Assembly: GCA_009845505.1 (NCBI GenBank)
Contig: VXZL01000036.1
Location: 1-9,447 of the forward strand
DNA: 9,447 bases
Source: Candidatus Poribacteria bacterium
GTDB taxonomy: Bacteria; Poribacteria; WGA-4E; WGA-3G
Direction of reading: 5' to 3'
A program made the translations under genes and the position numbers. The number at the start of each line of letters is the position of its first letter. The stretch's first letter is position 1. The notes under the pieces were generated by a model. That model worked only from the letters and a program-made list of their open reading frames with translations. It did no database searches and was not told the DNA's origin. This document shows positions 1-6,575 of the stretch, one piece after another.

Positions 1-1407
1 GGAAAATTACGGATATTTGTCCCTTACGGCTTCATGAAGTATAGGGGATTCTTGAGTCCCACCACAAACGTCGGCATTTATAATTTGCTGACAGCACTTG
101 CAAAATATGCCGAGGTGTTCGTGGAAATTGATAATGACGACACTACTAAGGAGCAGCGAGAGCAACTGATGGCACTCGGCATTCAGTTCGCGTCGGATAT
201 CTTTGAGTCGACTGATACCCCAAGGTATGCTGCCAATCGATTCGTGGTTGATAGCTGTGACGGTATCCTCGCGCTTTCGCCCCATCCTTATGAAGAGTTG
301 AACTACTTTCGACACAATACCATCCCTGTAGTTTCTCGTATCTATAGTGATAGAGGGTTACGCGAAGCCACAATTAACAAATTGCTAAGCCATCAGGTTC
401 TTGGGCGCAACTTTGACTGCGTTTGCCCAGATACACCTTGGATAACAGACGAATTAGGGTGGCTTGAGTGCGCGCAAACTGACAATTTGCGGTACGATTC
501 ATCTCAAAGAGAAGGATTGGATATCATCCCTAACGGTGTTGATACAGACCTATATTCTCCTCAAAACCCTCAGCAAGCGAGAGAAGCAGTGGCTTCAATT
601 GTCGGCGAAAAAAGCATCTTGGACACGCCACTTGTTGGAGTATTGAATGGTCTTCATCCCCAAAATAGTGTTGGCATGATAGCGAAGTTGGCAGCCCTTC
701 ACAGGGATACTGTTTTTATCGTCCTTGATCCGGTTCTCGCGCAAGATCGTCACCAACAACACCGGAATGTCTTTTATATCAACCTTGAACAACCCGAGGA
801 TACCGTCGCGCTCCCGTGGATTTATAGTGCTTGTGAGTGTATCATCTTTCCTACGGTTATCGGTACGCCGTTCTCTATGGTACTTGAGACATTTGCGTGC
901 GGCGTGCCAGGACTTGCCCTCACCTCAACAGCACTCACTGAAGAATTAACAGCAGCTACCCTCTCAGTGCCGCTCACGCGAGATGAGACCACAGGGAAGT
1001 TTATGATTCCAACTGCTACTGTCTCGGAACAGATAAACGCACTCCTTGGCAACCCAGAGCTGCGAGAAACTCTATCAACCAAAGCGAGACAAATCGCTGA
1101 GAACTACTCTTGGGATAAAATCGCGCAACGCTTTGTGGTATTGTTTACTGAACTTAACATGAAAAAAGCGGGAAACACAACACCTAAATATCCCGATGTG
1201 GCTTGCGCGTCCTACTATGACAAAGGGCAGAATACCATGAGGACAGGTGCGACGCAGTTGGATGGTTTTTTTAAGCATCGCGTTGAGGAAGGCTTGGCGC
1301 AAACACTTTTGTCTGACCACACACCTGAGGAGGTCCGAATGGTTTTGCAGTATCTACTCCAAGATGCAGAAAAAGCAGATAGAGTGCTTTCTACACTGCT
1401 GCCTTAA
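1..1407 (+). CDS. GT4-like glycosyltransferase, 5'-truncated by the window edge
   Basis: Probable glycosyltransferase of the GT-B fold (GT4-like), transferring a sugar from a nucleotide donor to a glycan or lipid acceptor at the cytoplasmic side of the membrane. The frame is open from base 1 and the residues before the first ATG (34) read LRIFVPYGF, the typical first beta strand of such enzymes, so the true start lies upstream and the ATG at 34 is internal. Visible landmarks are IIPNGVDTDLYSP (about 523-561), the usual start of the donor-binding domain, and FPTVIGTPFSMVLETFACGVP (about 847-909), equivalent to the E-x7-E region. There the second Glu is present (886-888) but the first reads Gly, so donor binding may be atypical. 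The last 80 or so residues form a hydrophilic, probably helical tail that I do not recognise. It is followed after 30 bases by the next gene. Family assignment is good; donor and acceptor are unknown. Confidence 0.85.
   Translation, partial: GKLRIFVPYGFMKYRGFLSPTTNVGIYNLLTALAKYAEVFVEIDNDDTTKEQREQLMALGIQFASDIFESTDTPRYAANRFVVDSCDGILALSPHPYEELNYFRHNTIPVVSRIYSDRGLREATINKLLSHQVLGRNFDCVCPDTPWITDELGWLECAQTDNLRYDSSQREGLDIIPNGVDTDLYSPQNPQQAREAVASIVGEKSILDTPLVGVLNGLHPQNSVGMIAKLAALHRDTVFIVLDPVLAQDRHQQHRNVFYINLEQPEDTVALPWIYSACECIIFPTVIGTPFSMVLETFACGVPGLALTSTALTEELTAATLSVPLTRDETTGKFMIPTATVSEQINALLGNPELRETLSTKARQIAENYSWDKIAQRFVVLFTELNMKKAGNTTPKYPDVACASYYDKGQNTMRTGATQLDGFFKHRVEEGLAQTLLSDHTPEEVRMVLQYLLQDAEKADRVLSTLLP
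468..495. repeat. Short palindrome inside the glycosyltransferase ORF
   Basis: An imperfect inverted repeat with arms CGCAAACT and AATTTGCG around the loop GAC (arms one mismatch). It resembles the element at 4717-4742: both share the block GCGCAAACTGACA and end in TAC, with only a few differences between. Here it is read in frame as ECAQTDNLRY, in the variable linker just before the PNGVD motif, which is a plausible place for a tolerated insertion. A coding palindrome similar to an intergenic one suggests a dispersed repeat family, but two copies are few. Confidence 0.5.
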
Positions 1408-1427
1408 AGACTGATTCAGACAAACAC

Positions 1428-1432
1428 GGAAG
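1428..1432 (+). promoter_or_regulatory. Ribosome binding site for the transglutaminase-like gene
   Basis: GGAAG lies five bases before the ATG at 1438 and supports that start. The upstream gene ends only 30 bases earlier and no promoter or terminator is visible between them, so the genes are probably co-transcribed. Confidence 0.55.
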
Positions 1433-1437
1433 AAAAA

Positions 1438-3066
1438 ATGCCGAAAATAAAAATTGAACGTCTATTACTCAGCGCTTTTATTCTAATTTTTTGCGTGGCA
1501 CTATTGCCATCTCTGGTAAAACGTCTCTTGCCGGCCCCTAAGGTTATTGAAACAACGCCCGCAATGTCGGCGATGAATGTTTCGATTGATACGCAAGAAA
1601 TTCGGTTCGTATTCAGTCAACCCATGACCCAAGAAAAGAATATCCTCTTTCGAGGAATGCGCCTAAGAGGCCAATCGAAATGGATCGACGACCGTCGAAC
1701 AACTTTAGCATTTCCACTCGCAGAACCTTTGAAACCGGGGGCGTTTTATAGCATCGTCTTAAACAGCAGCCTAAACAGCACAACCGGAGGTGAAAACTTG
1801 ATGAAGGGCCGGTGGGGAAAACCGCTTGAGGAATATATCTTGACGTTTATGACTGCTCCGTCGGACACAATGCAAAGTCACATTGGGGAATTTAATTTAG
1901 GATCGCTTCGGGACACGGATAAAGATGGGTTGGACGATGGACTTGAAGCTGAGCTTGGTACGCTTTCCACAACTTCTGATACTGATGCAGATGGATTGAC
2001 AGACTATGAAGAATACTGCAAATATAGGACAGATCCAACCTCACCCGATAGTGATGAGGACGGTATACCTGACGCTGAATGGAATGAGAGAAGAGAATAC
2101 ACCTATAGCATCAGGGCAGTGCTTGAGTTGAAACAACCTTGGAACCTTGAGTCGATGAATGACCTTTTCCAAGATGCGCGACTTGTAGGGCACACAGTAG
2201 GGAATAGCACTTATAGTAAAGTAGAGGTTATTATTTATCCCTATGCTTCTCCGGTGCTGCTTCCGTCCGCATATCCCAGTCAACGCACACCAGAAGCGTT
2301 TGAGAAATATATCCAGCCAGCTACCGATCTGAATTACTCCACAGAAATGCAGGCAGAAATTCAGAGAATTCTTTCCGGTTCAACGCATACGCTGGATGTC
2401 CTTACGAAATTGCAACATGAAATCGGGAAAATGAAATTAACCTTACCACTCTATCCTCCTTTTATCTACACCTATAAGCAGCACGGAGAGGTCGTCGTGG
2501 ATCGATCATTCTTTGAAAGCATTGACCGAGAGGTGACTCAAAGCGAAATCAACGATGCGTTGGCTGTAAATTACTTTGGCGATTCAATGTTCAAGCAAAG
2601 GTGCCATGGAGGCTGTATTTCTCGGGCACGCCTCTTTGCCTCAATGCTGAGAGCCGCTGGTATTCCGGCTCGCGTAACGATGGGAGTGCCCATGTTATAC
2701 TACTACAAAGGCATCGGCGAATGGAAAAACCTGATGAAAAACCTAAATAACGAAACTGTGACAGGTAACTTTGCTTATGAAAAGCCATCGACATCTCACG
2801 AAGTGGCGATCGTCGGGCATAGTCAAGTTGAAGCTTACTTGAACAATCATTGGATCCGGTTAGGTTATCAAATTAACGAGGGTCCTTTATTCGCCGGAAC
2901 CGATCGGATGTTCATTAAAATTATTGATGCATCTGATTTCGCTGAAGTCGATTTCACAAAAACTTGGTCTCCTTTGCCATGGATTAAAGAACGTCCTTAC
3001 AAAACTGTAGAGCTGTCCGACCAAGCAGCGACATACAAATCAAAATTCAAGAGGAAACTTCCTTAG
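1438..3066 (+). CDS. Membrane-anchored transglutaminase-like protein with Ig-like and TSP3 domains
   Basis: A 542-residue envelope protein. Residues 9-30 form one hydrophobic helix after a basic start (signal anchor), so the rest is probably extracytoplasmic. Residues 36-138 look like a bacterial Ig-like domain of the Big_5 type (PAMSAMNVSIDTQEIRFVFSQPM, then FYSIVLNSSLNS). Three thrombospondin type 3 / EF-hand-like calcium loops follow with DxDxDGxxD spacing, at 159-167, 181-189 and 204-212. The C-terminal part carries a transglutaminase-like core: GGCISRARLFASMLRAAGIP with the candidate nucleophile Cys393, and HSQVEAYLNNHWIRL with His461. The usual third residue, the Asp after the 'W-hydrophobic' strand, reads Gly476, so activity may be altered or use another acid. 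Members of this superfamily may be proteases, cross-linkers or inactive binding domains; the substrate is unknown. It precedes the permease by 11 bases. Confidence 0.82.
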   Translation: MPKIKIERLLLSAFILIFCVALLPSLVKRLLPAPKVIETTPAMSAMNVSIDTQEIRFVFSQPMTQEKNILFRGMRLRGQSKWIDDRRTTLAFPLAEPLKPGAFYSIVLNSSLNSTTGGENLMKGRWGKPLEEYILTFMTAPSDTMQSHIGEFNLGSLRDTDKDGLDDGLEAELGTLSTTSDTDADGLTDYEEYCKYRTDPTSPDSDEDGIPDAEWNERREYTYSIRAVLELKQPWNLESMNDLFQDARLVGHTVGNSTYSKVEVIIYPYASPVLLPSAYPSQRTPEAFEKYIQPATDLNYSTEMQAEIQRILSGSTHTLDVLTKLQHEIGKMKLTLPLYPPFIYTYKQHGEVVVDRSFFESIDREVTQSEINDALAVNYFGDSMFKQRCHGGCISRARLFASMLRAAGIPARVTMGVPMLYYYKGIGEWKNLMKNLNNETVTGNFAYEKPSTSHEVAIVGHSQVEAYLNNHWIRLGYQINEGPLFAGTDRMFIKIIDASDFAEVDFTKTWSPLPWIKERPYKTVELSDQAATYKSKFKRKLP

Positions 3067-3077
3067 GAATGTGCTAA

Positions 3078-4523
3078 ATGTTGCTAACGTTAATTCAAAA
3101 AGAGATCCTACATCACATTCTAAGCGTCCGGTTTGCTGCCCTCCTTTTGATGTGTCTTCTGCTTATACCCCTCACTCTGTCTATCAATTATGGGAATTAC
3201 CATCAAAATCTTGTAGACTACCAAGAAGCCGTCAAACTTGCAAACATTGAAGAGACTACAATCAATCCCAAAATGCCCTTGGAACCCGAGCTGGAGGTTT
3301 CCAAACTTTTTCTCAAACCGACACCGATGAGCGTTTTTGCCAACGGGTTGGGGGACATCCTGCCGAGTTATCTTGGGATGACGCGCAACGGGATTACCCA
3401 GGGACCGCCTGCCTTGGTTTCCGAGCCGCTCTCCTACCTTCTGGGACACCTTGACTTTCTGTTTGTTGTGGGCACTGTCTTCAGTCTGCTGGCACTGCTG
3501 TTCACGTTTGATGCTGTTGTTGGGGAAAGAGAGGCAGGAACGCTCCGAATTACGTTATCAAATGCACTGCCGCGCGACCTTTTCCTCTGGAGCAAGTTGA
3601 TTGGCGGTTACCTTGTGTTTGTCATCCCATTTTTGGTGTCGTTTCTTGTTGGTTTGCTCTTACTGGTCTCACAAGGATTCCCCTTGGGCGAATCTGACAT
3701 TTTTCCACGCGTCCTCAGCCTTCTGTTGGGCTCGCTGCTCTATATTGCTGTCTTTTTTGCGATCGGCGTAGTGATCTCCACCTACTTAGACAACTCCAAA
3801 ACTGCTCTCATCGTCGCTTTTACCGTATGGGTGTTTGCCGTGCTGATTGCGCCACGCGTTGGGTTTCTTGCAGCGAAATTTATCGCACCAACCCCGACTT
3901 CACAGAGCGTCTATCTGGAAAAGACAGCCTCCCGCGACAATTTCAACGCGGAGCTGGAAACGAAAAAAGCTGAAATACACAAAGAACTCTGGGCAGCGCG
4001 TCAGCAAAATATCACTGATCCCGAGGAAACACAGCAGACACTTGTAGCCATGGGAATGGAGATTGGAAAAGAGGTTGATGAGCGCGTGAAACCACTTGAG
4101 GCGGAATACCGGCAGAAAATTGAGTCTCACGCTGCTGAGATAGATCGGAACTATCAGCGCGAAAAAGCGCGACAAGAGCAGGTAGGCGAGGTGCTTTCTC
4201 GTATCACACCGACAGCCTCCCTCATTTATCTTGCCACAAGTTTGACCGAGACAGGAAAACAGAAAAGAAGCGATTACCTTCAAACAGGCAAGCGTTATTA
4301 TGACGCGCTTTATGCGGATCTGTTTAGTAAAATCGTAGATCACGTCTCCATGAGAACTATGACACCTGACGATGTGGTCACAATTACGCAGCCTCCCCCT
4401 TTGGAGGAGACAACTTTAGGAGAGACACTTCGTCGGTCGGCGGTGGATGTACTACTGCTCTGCTTTTTCGCAGTCGTGCTGACAACCGTAGCGTTTCTGA
4501 AATTCTTTCGCTCGGATATCTGA
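3078..4523 (+). CDS. ABC-2 type (NosY-like) ABC transporter permease
   Basis: A 481-residue integral membrane protein, probably the permease half of an ABC exporter. Hydrophobic segments lie at about 14-35, 130-147, 172-197, 211-234, 240-262 and 455-475. The cytoplasmic motif EREAGTLRITLSNALPRDLF (150-169), followed by a membrane segment, is characteristic of ABC-2 permeases of the NosY/COG1277 type. A soluble loop sits between the first two helices (about 36-129), and a long charged stretch rich in Glu, Lys and Gln (about 270-430), probably coiled coil, precedes the last helix; this layout is that of DUF3526-type permeases. The ATG at 3078 has AGGA nine bases upstream, overlapping the previous stop codon. 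No ATP-binding subunit lies in the window, so its partner must be elsewhere, perhaps upstream of base 1. Substrate unknown. Confidence 0.85.
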   Translation: MLLTLIQKEILHHILSVRFAALLLMCLLLIPLTLSINYGNYHQNLVDYQEAVKLANIEETTINPKMPLEPELEVSKLFLKPTPMSVFANGLGDILPSYLGMTRNGITQGPPALVSEPLSYLLGHLDFLFVVGTVFSLLALLFTFDAVVGEREAGTLRITLSNALPRDLFLWSKLIGGYLVFVIPFLVSFLVGLLLLVSQGFPLGESDIFPRVLSLLLGSLLYIAVFFAIGVVISTYLDNSKTALIVAFTVWVFAVLIAPRVGFLAAKFIAPTPTSQSVYLEKTASRDNFNAELETKKAEIHKELWAARQQNITDPEETQQTLVAMGMEIGKEVDERVKPLEAEYRQKIESHAAEIDRNYQREKARQEQVGEVLSRITPTASLIYLATSLTETGKQKRSDYLQTGKRYYDALYADLFSKIVDHVSMRTMTPDDVVTITQPPPLEETTLGETLRRSAVDVLLLCFFAVVLTTVAFLKFFRSDI

Positions 4524-4584
4524 CAATCCGCCTGAAAAATCAGTAAGTAGCACCAGTTCGACTTAGACATTTCGACAGTAAGTT

Positions 4585-4597
4585 GTAGCACAAACTG
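4585..4597 (-). repeat. Half copy of the GCGCAAACTG palindrome, inverted
   Basis: The reverse complement reads CAGTTTGTGCTAC and matches 11 of 13 bases of the right arm at 4730-4742 (CAGTTTACGCTAC). It lies in the spacer after the permease gene and may be a decayed or partial member of the same repeat family. The match is short, so this is tentative. Confidence 0.35.
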
Positions 4598-4615
4598 TAT
4601 GAAGATTAATTTATT

Positions 4616-4633
4616 AATTCGGTAATCCGAATT
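4616..4633. repeat. Perfect inverted repeat AATTCGG-TAAT-CCGAATT
   Basis: A perfect 7-bp stem with a 4-base loop, 93 bases after the permease stop codon. It is not followed by a T run, so it is not a standard intrinsic terminator. It could be an operator-like site, a transcript-end structure or part of the repeat cluster that follows it directly. Confidence 0.45.
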
Positions 4634-4641
4634 CACTCAGG

Positions 4642-4672
4642 CCCGGTAGATGCGGTTTCCTAACCGCACCGG
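4642..4672. repeat. Intergenic hairpin repeat, copy 1
   Basis: The stem TGCGGTT (4651-4657) pairs with AACCGCA (4662-4668) around a TCCT loop. Over 30 aligned bases it differs from copy 2 (5771-5799) by one substitution and one single-base gap. It lies in the non-coding spacer between permease and methyltransferase. The conservation includes the left flank CCCGGTAG, outside the main stem, which argues for a mobile or amplified repeat unit and not just two independent hairpins. Confidence 0.75.
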
Positions 4673-4716
4673 ACATTACCGATTTATTTTCTTAAATTTC
4701 ATTTGGTTTCTATCGC

Positions 4717-4742
4717 GTGCGCAAACTGACAGTTTACGCTAC
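4717..4742. repeat. GCGCAAACTG palindrome, intergenic copy
   Basis: Arms GCGCAAACT and AGTTTACGC around the loop GAC, with one mismatch. It shares loop and most of both arms with the copy inside the glycosyltransferase ORF (468-495). It lies immediately upstream of, and in frame with, the methyltransferase ORF; a GTG at 4717 would begin translation at its first base, which I consider an artefact of the repeat. Confidence 0.5.
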
Positions 4743-4767
4743 AGAAGCTTTTATCCAACCCACGTTA

Positions 4768-5718
4768 ATGGCCTCTAAGAAATTAGATAAACCCAGCGCA
4801 ATGCAGAAAGCGAAAATGATTATGGAATACCGTGAATTTGAAACAACATTTGAAAAACTGCTACAAACACAGAAAAATTTATACCCGCATGCCGTTGAAT
4901 ACCATCGGACCAACTTTCAGCACTCCATCCAGTATCTGTTATCTTCTATTCTGAATCAGACAGAAACACTCGTTCAACAACCTCAGGCAAGTTGGGAAAA
5001 TACAGACGAAGTCGTCAGCGACATTCTCTATTGTGCCGATGTAAATATGCAACAACTTTTTTCTCTTGAAATGCCGAATCAGCTGACAGAAGATAGGGAT
5101 TTTGAAACCGTAAAAACAAAGCTGTATGAAACGAAGTATTATCCCATCAGTGAGCACCTGAATTATATCTTTCTACCACCCGCTTTGGAGCGAAAGACGT
5201 TTATCGGTAAGCACTTGGGACAGTTGTCAGATACAGGACGCTTTTGCGATCTCGGTTTCGGTCCTGGTGTTCTGAGTGCCCTAATCCTACAACAGAAAGA
5301 ACTCTGGACAGGCTATGGTGTTGATATTAGCGGCCACTGCCTTCAGCACGCCGAAAGACTCTTAAAGAAGAAAAAGGTTCTTGAAAGATGCGAACTGTCA
5401 GTAGGGGATGTTCGGACGTTACCGTATTCTGACGATACCTTTGATTTGGTTATTGCAGTCGAAGTGCTTGAACATATCCCAGATCCAGAAGTAGGTTTGA
5501 CGGAGACGATGCGCGTTTTGAAACCGGGTGGCTACGCCATAACTGCGCTTCCAATCAATTTACCGATTCTCATGCACCTCTACGATTTTGCGAGTCCCGA
5601 TGAAGTCTTAGCGTTATACAAAAAAGTTGGACTCAAGGTTGTCGACTTTGAAACAAAAGAATTTCAACGTCAGACAGAGACTTTTGTAGATACTTTTGCC
5701 TTGAGCATTAAACCTTAA
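4768..5718 (+). CDS. Class I SAM-dependent methyltransferase (Methyltransf_11-like) with unknown N-terminal domain
   Basis: A 316-residue protein (from the ATG at 4768) that should transfer a methyl group from S-adenosylmethionine. The Rossmann-like domain occupies about residues 150-316: motif I CDLGFGPG (D161 to G166), the acidic ribose-binding residue in GVDIS (D186), DVRTLPYSDDTFDLVIAVEVLEH (with VLEH near 233-237) and RVLKPGGY. The first 150 residues are helical and rich in Gln, Tyr and charged residues; I do not recognise them. No good Shine-Dalgarno sequence decides the start. GTG at 4717 lies inside a palindromic repeat and is unlikely; ATGs at 4801 and 4819 are also possible. Spacers of about 244 and 158 bases on either side suggest a single-gene unit. 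The substrate cannot be read from sequence; small molecules, lipids or glycans are all possible. Confidence 0.85.
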   Translation: MASKKLDKPSAMQKAKMIMEYREFETTFEKLLQTQKNLYPHAVEYHRTNFQHSIQYLLSSILNQTETLVQQPQASWENTDEVVSDILYCADVNMQQLFSLEMPNQLTEDRDFETVKTKLYETKYYPISEHLNYIFLPPALERKTFIGKHLGQLSDTGRFCDLGFGPGVLSALILQQKELWTGYGVDISGHCLQHAERLLKKKKVLERCELSVGDVRTLPYSDDTFDLVIAVEVLEHIPDPEVGLTETMRVLKPGGYAITALPINLPILMHLYDFASPDEVLALYKKVGLKVVDFETKEFQRQTETFVDTFALSIKP

Positions 5719-5770
5719 ACGTTAGGGGCATTTATAGTAAACCTGAAAAACAAATAAACATTCACCCCTA

Positions 5771-5799
5771 CCCGGTAGGTGCGGTTTCTAACCGCACCG
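5771..5799. repeat. Intergenic hairpin repeat, copy 2
   Basis: A perfect 9-bp stem GGTGCGGTT (5778-5786) and AACCGCACC (5790-5798) with a TCT loop, preceded by CTACCCGGTAG, itself a small palindrome. It is nearly identical to copy 1 at 4642-4672. The A-to-G difference restores a base pair that is mismatched in copy 1, which hints that the structure is kept. It lies 53 bases after the methyltransferase stop and 78 bases before the next start; no T run follows. Confidence 0.75.
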
Positions 5800-5864
5800 A
5801 TGCTGAATGTCTAATTAATTGATCTACCATAGATGATCCTACCTAAACATTGGAATTTATTTGT

Positions 5865-5868
5865 AGGA
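5865..5868 (+). promoter_or_regulatory. Ribosome binding site that fixes the nucleotidyltransferase start
   Basis: AGGA is placed eight bases before the ATG at 5877. This, and the fact that the family begins with MQAIILCGG, favours 5877 over the in-frame TTG at 5850. Confidence 0.6.
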
Positions 5869-5876
5869 ATACGCAT

Positions 5877-6575
5877 ATGCAAGCGATTATCCTTTGTGGT
5901 GGTCTCGCGACGCGACTCGGTGAAACCACCAAAACTGTCCCTAAAATCTTACTTGACATCGCTGGTCAAACGGTGTTGGCGTGGCAGATTCAGATGCTAA
6001 AGGACGTGAACGTCCAAGAGGTCATCCTTGCATCAGGACACTTGCACGATGCGCTTTATGTGAGTGTCGGTGACGACTACGATGGTGTCCACGTTCGCTA
6101 CGCTAAGGAAGAGAAAAGGCTCGGCACCGGCGGCGCGATTCAGAACGCTATGCAATATATCAATACATCCCCTTTCTTTGTTCTGAACGGTGATGTCCTC
6201 CTGAACGATTTCTCACTTCGAGCAATGTTGGAGAGATTTCAGAAAGAAATGACAGGTTTGCTCCTGAGTGTGCGCGTTGACGATATTCGTCAATATGGTG
6301 AAATTCTATCGGACACCGATGGGAAAGTCACTGCCTTCCGCGAGAAACAGGCTGTATGCCGGCCCGGGTACATAAATGGTGGCGTGTATCTCTTCAATCG
6401 AAAGATTATTGGTGCATTCCCTAAACACCAAGAGGTTTTCTCAATTGAGCGGGACGTTTTTCCGTCTGTTTCCAATCTTTACACTTTAAAAACCAAAACA
6501 AGTTGGATTGATATCGGGGTGCCCGAACGACTGGCGTATGCGAGACAACACTTCCGAAACGGAGCCAGTCAATGA
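5877..6575 (+). CDS. Sugar-1-phosphate nucleotidyltransferase (HddC/RmlA-like)
   Basis: A 232-residue cytoplasmic enzyme expected to join a sugar-1-phosphate with an NTP, giving an NDP-sugar and pyrophosphate. The nucleotide-binding signature begins at residue 3 as AIILCGGLATRLGETTKTVPK (GGxGTRL...PK, with Ala in place of the second Gly). LNGDV (103-107) supplies the metal-binding Asp106; LGTGGAI, the EK near AFREKQ, INGGVYLFNR, FSIERD (Glu191) and WIDIGVPE (Asp212) are all in the usual order. Fused left-handed beta-helix or isomerase domains are absent, so it is the short form, as in heptose-1-phosphate guanylyltransferase (HddC) or short mannose-1-phosphate guanylyltransferases. The following mutase makes hexose-1-phosphates, so GDP-mannose or NDP-glucose are reasonable products, but base and sugar are not decided by sequence. 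The stop codon overlaps the mutase start (ATGA). Confidence 0.88.
   Translation: MQAIILCGGLATRLGETTKTVPKILLDIAGQTVLAWQIQMLKDVNVQEVILASGHLHDALYVSVGDDYDGVHVRYAKEEKRLGTGGAIQNAMQYINTSPFFVLNGDVLLNDFSLRAMLERFQKEMTGLLLSVRVDDIRQYGEILSDTDGKVTAFREKQAVCRPGYINGGVYLFNRKIIGAFPKHQEVFSIERDVFPSVSNLYTLKTKTSWIDIGVPERLAYARQHFRNGASQ

Noticed and set aside
34..36. ATG at 34 as the start of the glycosyltransferase
   Set aside because: The frame is open to base 1 and the residues before this ATG look like the first beta strand of the enzyme, so the gene starts before the window.
822..1320. Minus-strand open frames inside the glycosyltransferase gene
   Set aside because: They are fully overlapped by a recognisable protein and show no motif or ribosome binding site.
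3900..4343. 147-residue open frame on the minus strand
   Set aside because: It lies fully inside the permease gene, its translation is rich in Cys, Phe and Leu with no domain pattern, and the plus-strand protein is clearly real.
4642..4672. Hairpin copy 1 as an intrinsic terminator
   Set aside because: No T run follows the stem; the nearest T-rich stretch begins about ten bases later, and a near-identical copy elsewhere argues for a repeat.
5771..5799. Hairpin copy 2 as terminator of the methyltransferase gene
   Set aside because: The bases after the stem (GATGCTGAATG) have no T run; the repeat interpretation explains it better, though a role in transcript ends is not excluded.
4642..5799. 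The repeated hairpins as a CRISPR array
   Set aside because: Only two copies, 1.1 kb apart with a gene between them, and no cas genes.
5850..5876. TTG start at 5850 for the nucleotidyltransferase
   Set aside because: The ATG at 5877 has AGGA at good spacing and gives the family's usual MQAIILCGG start.
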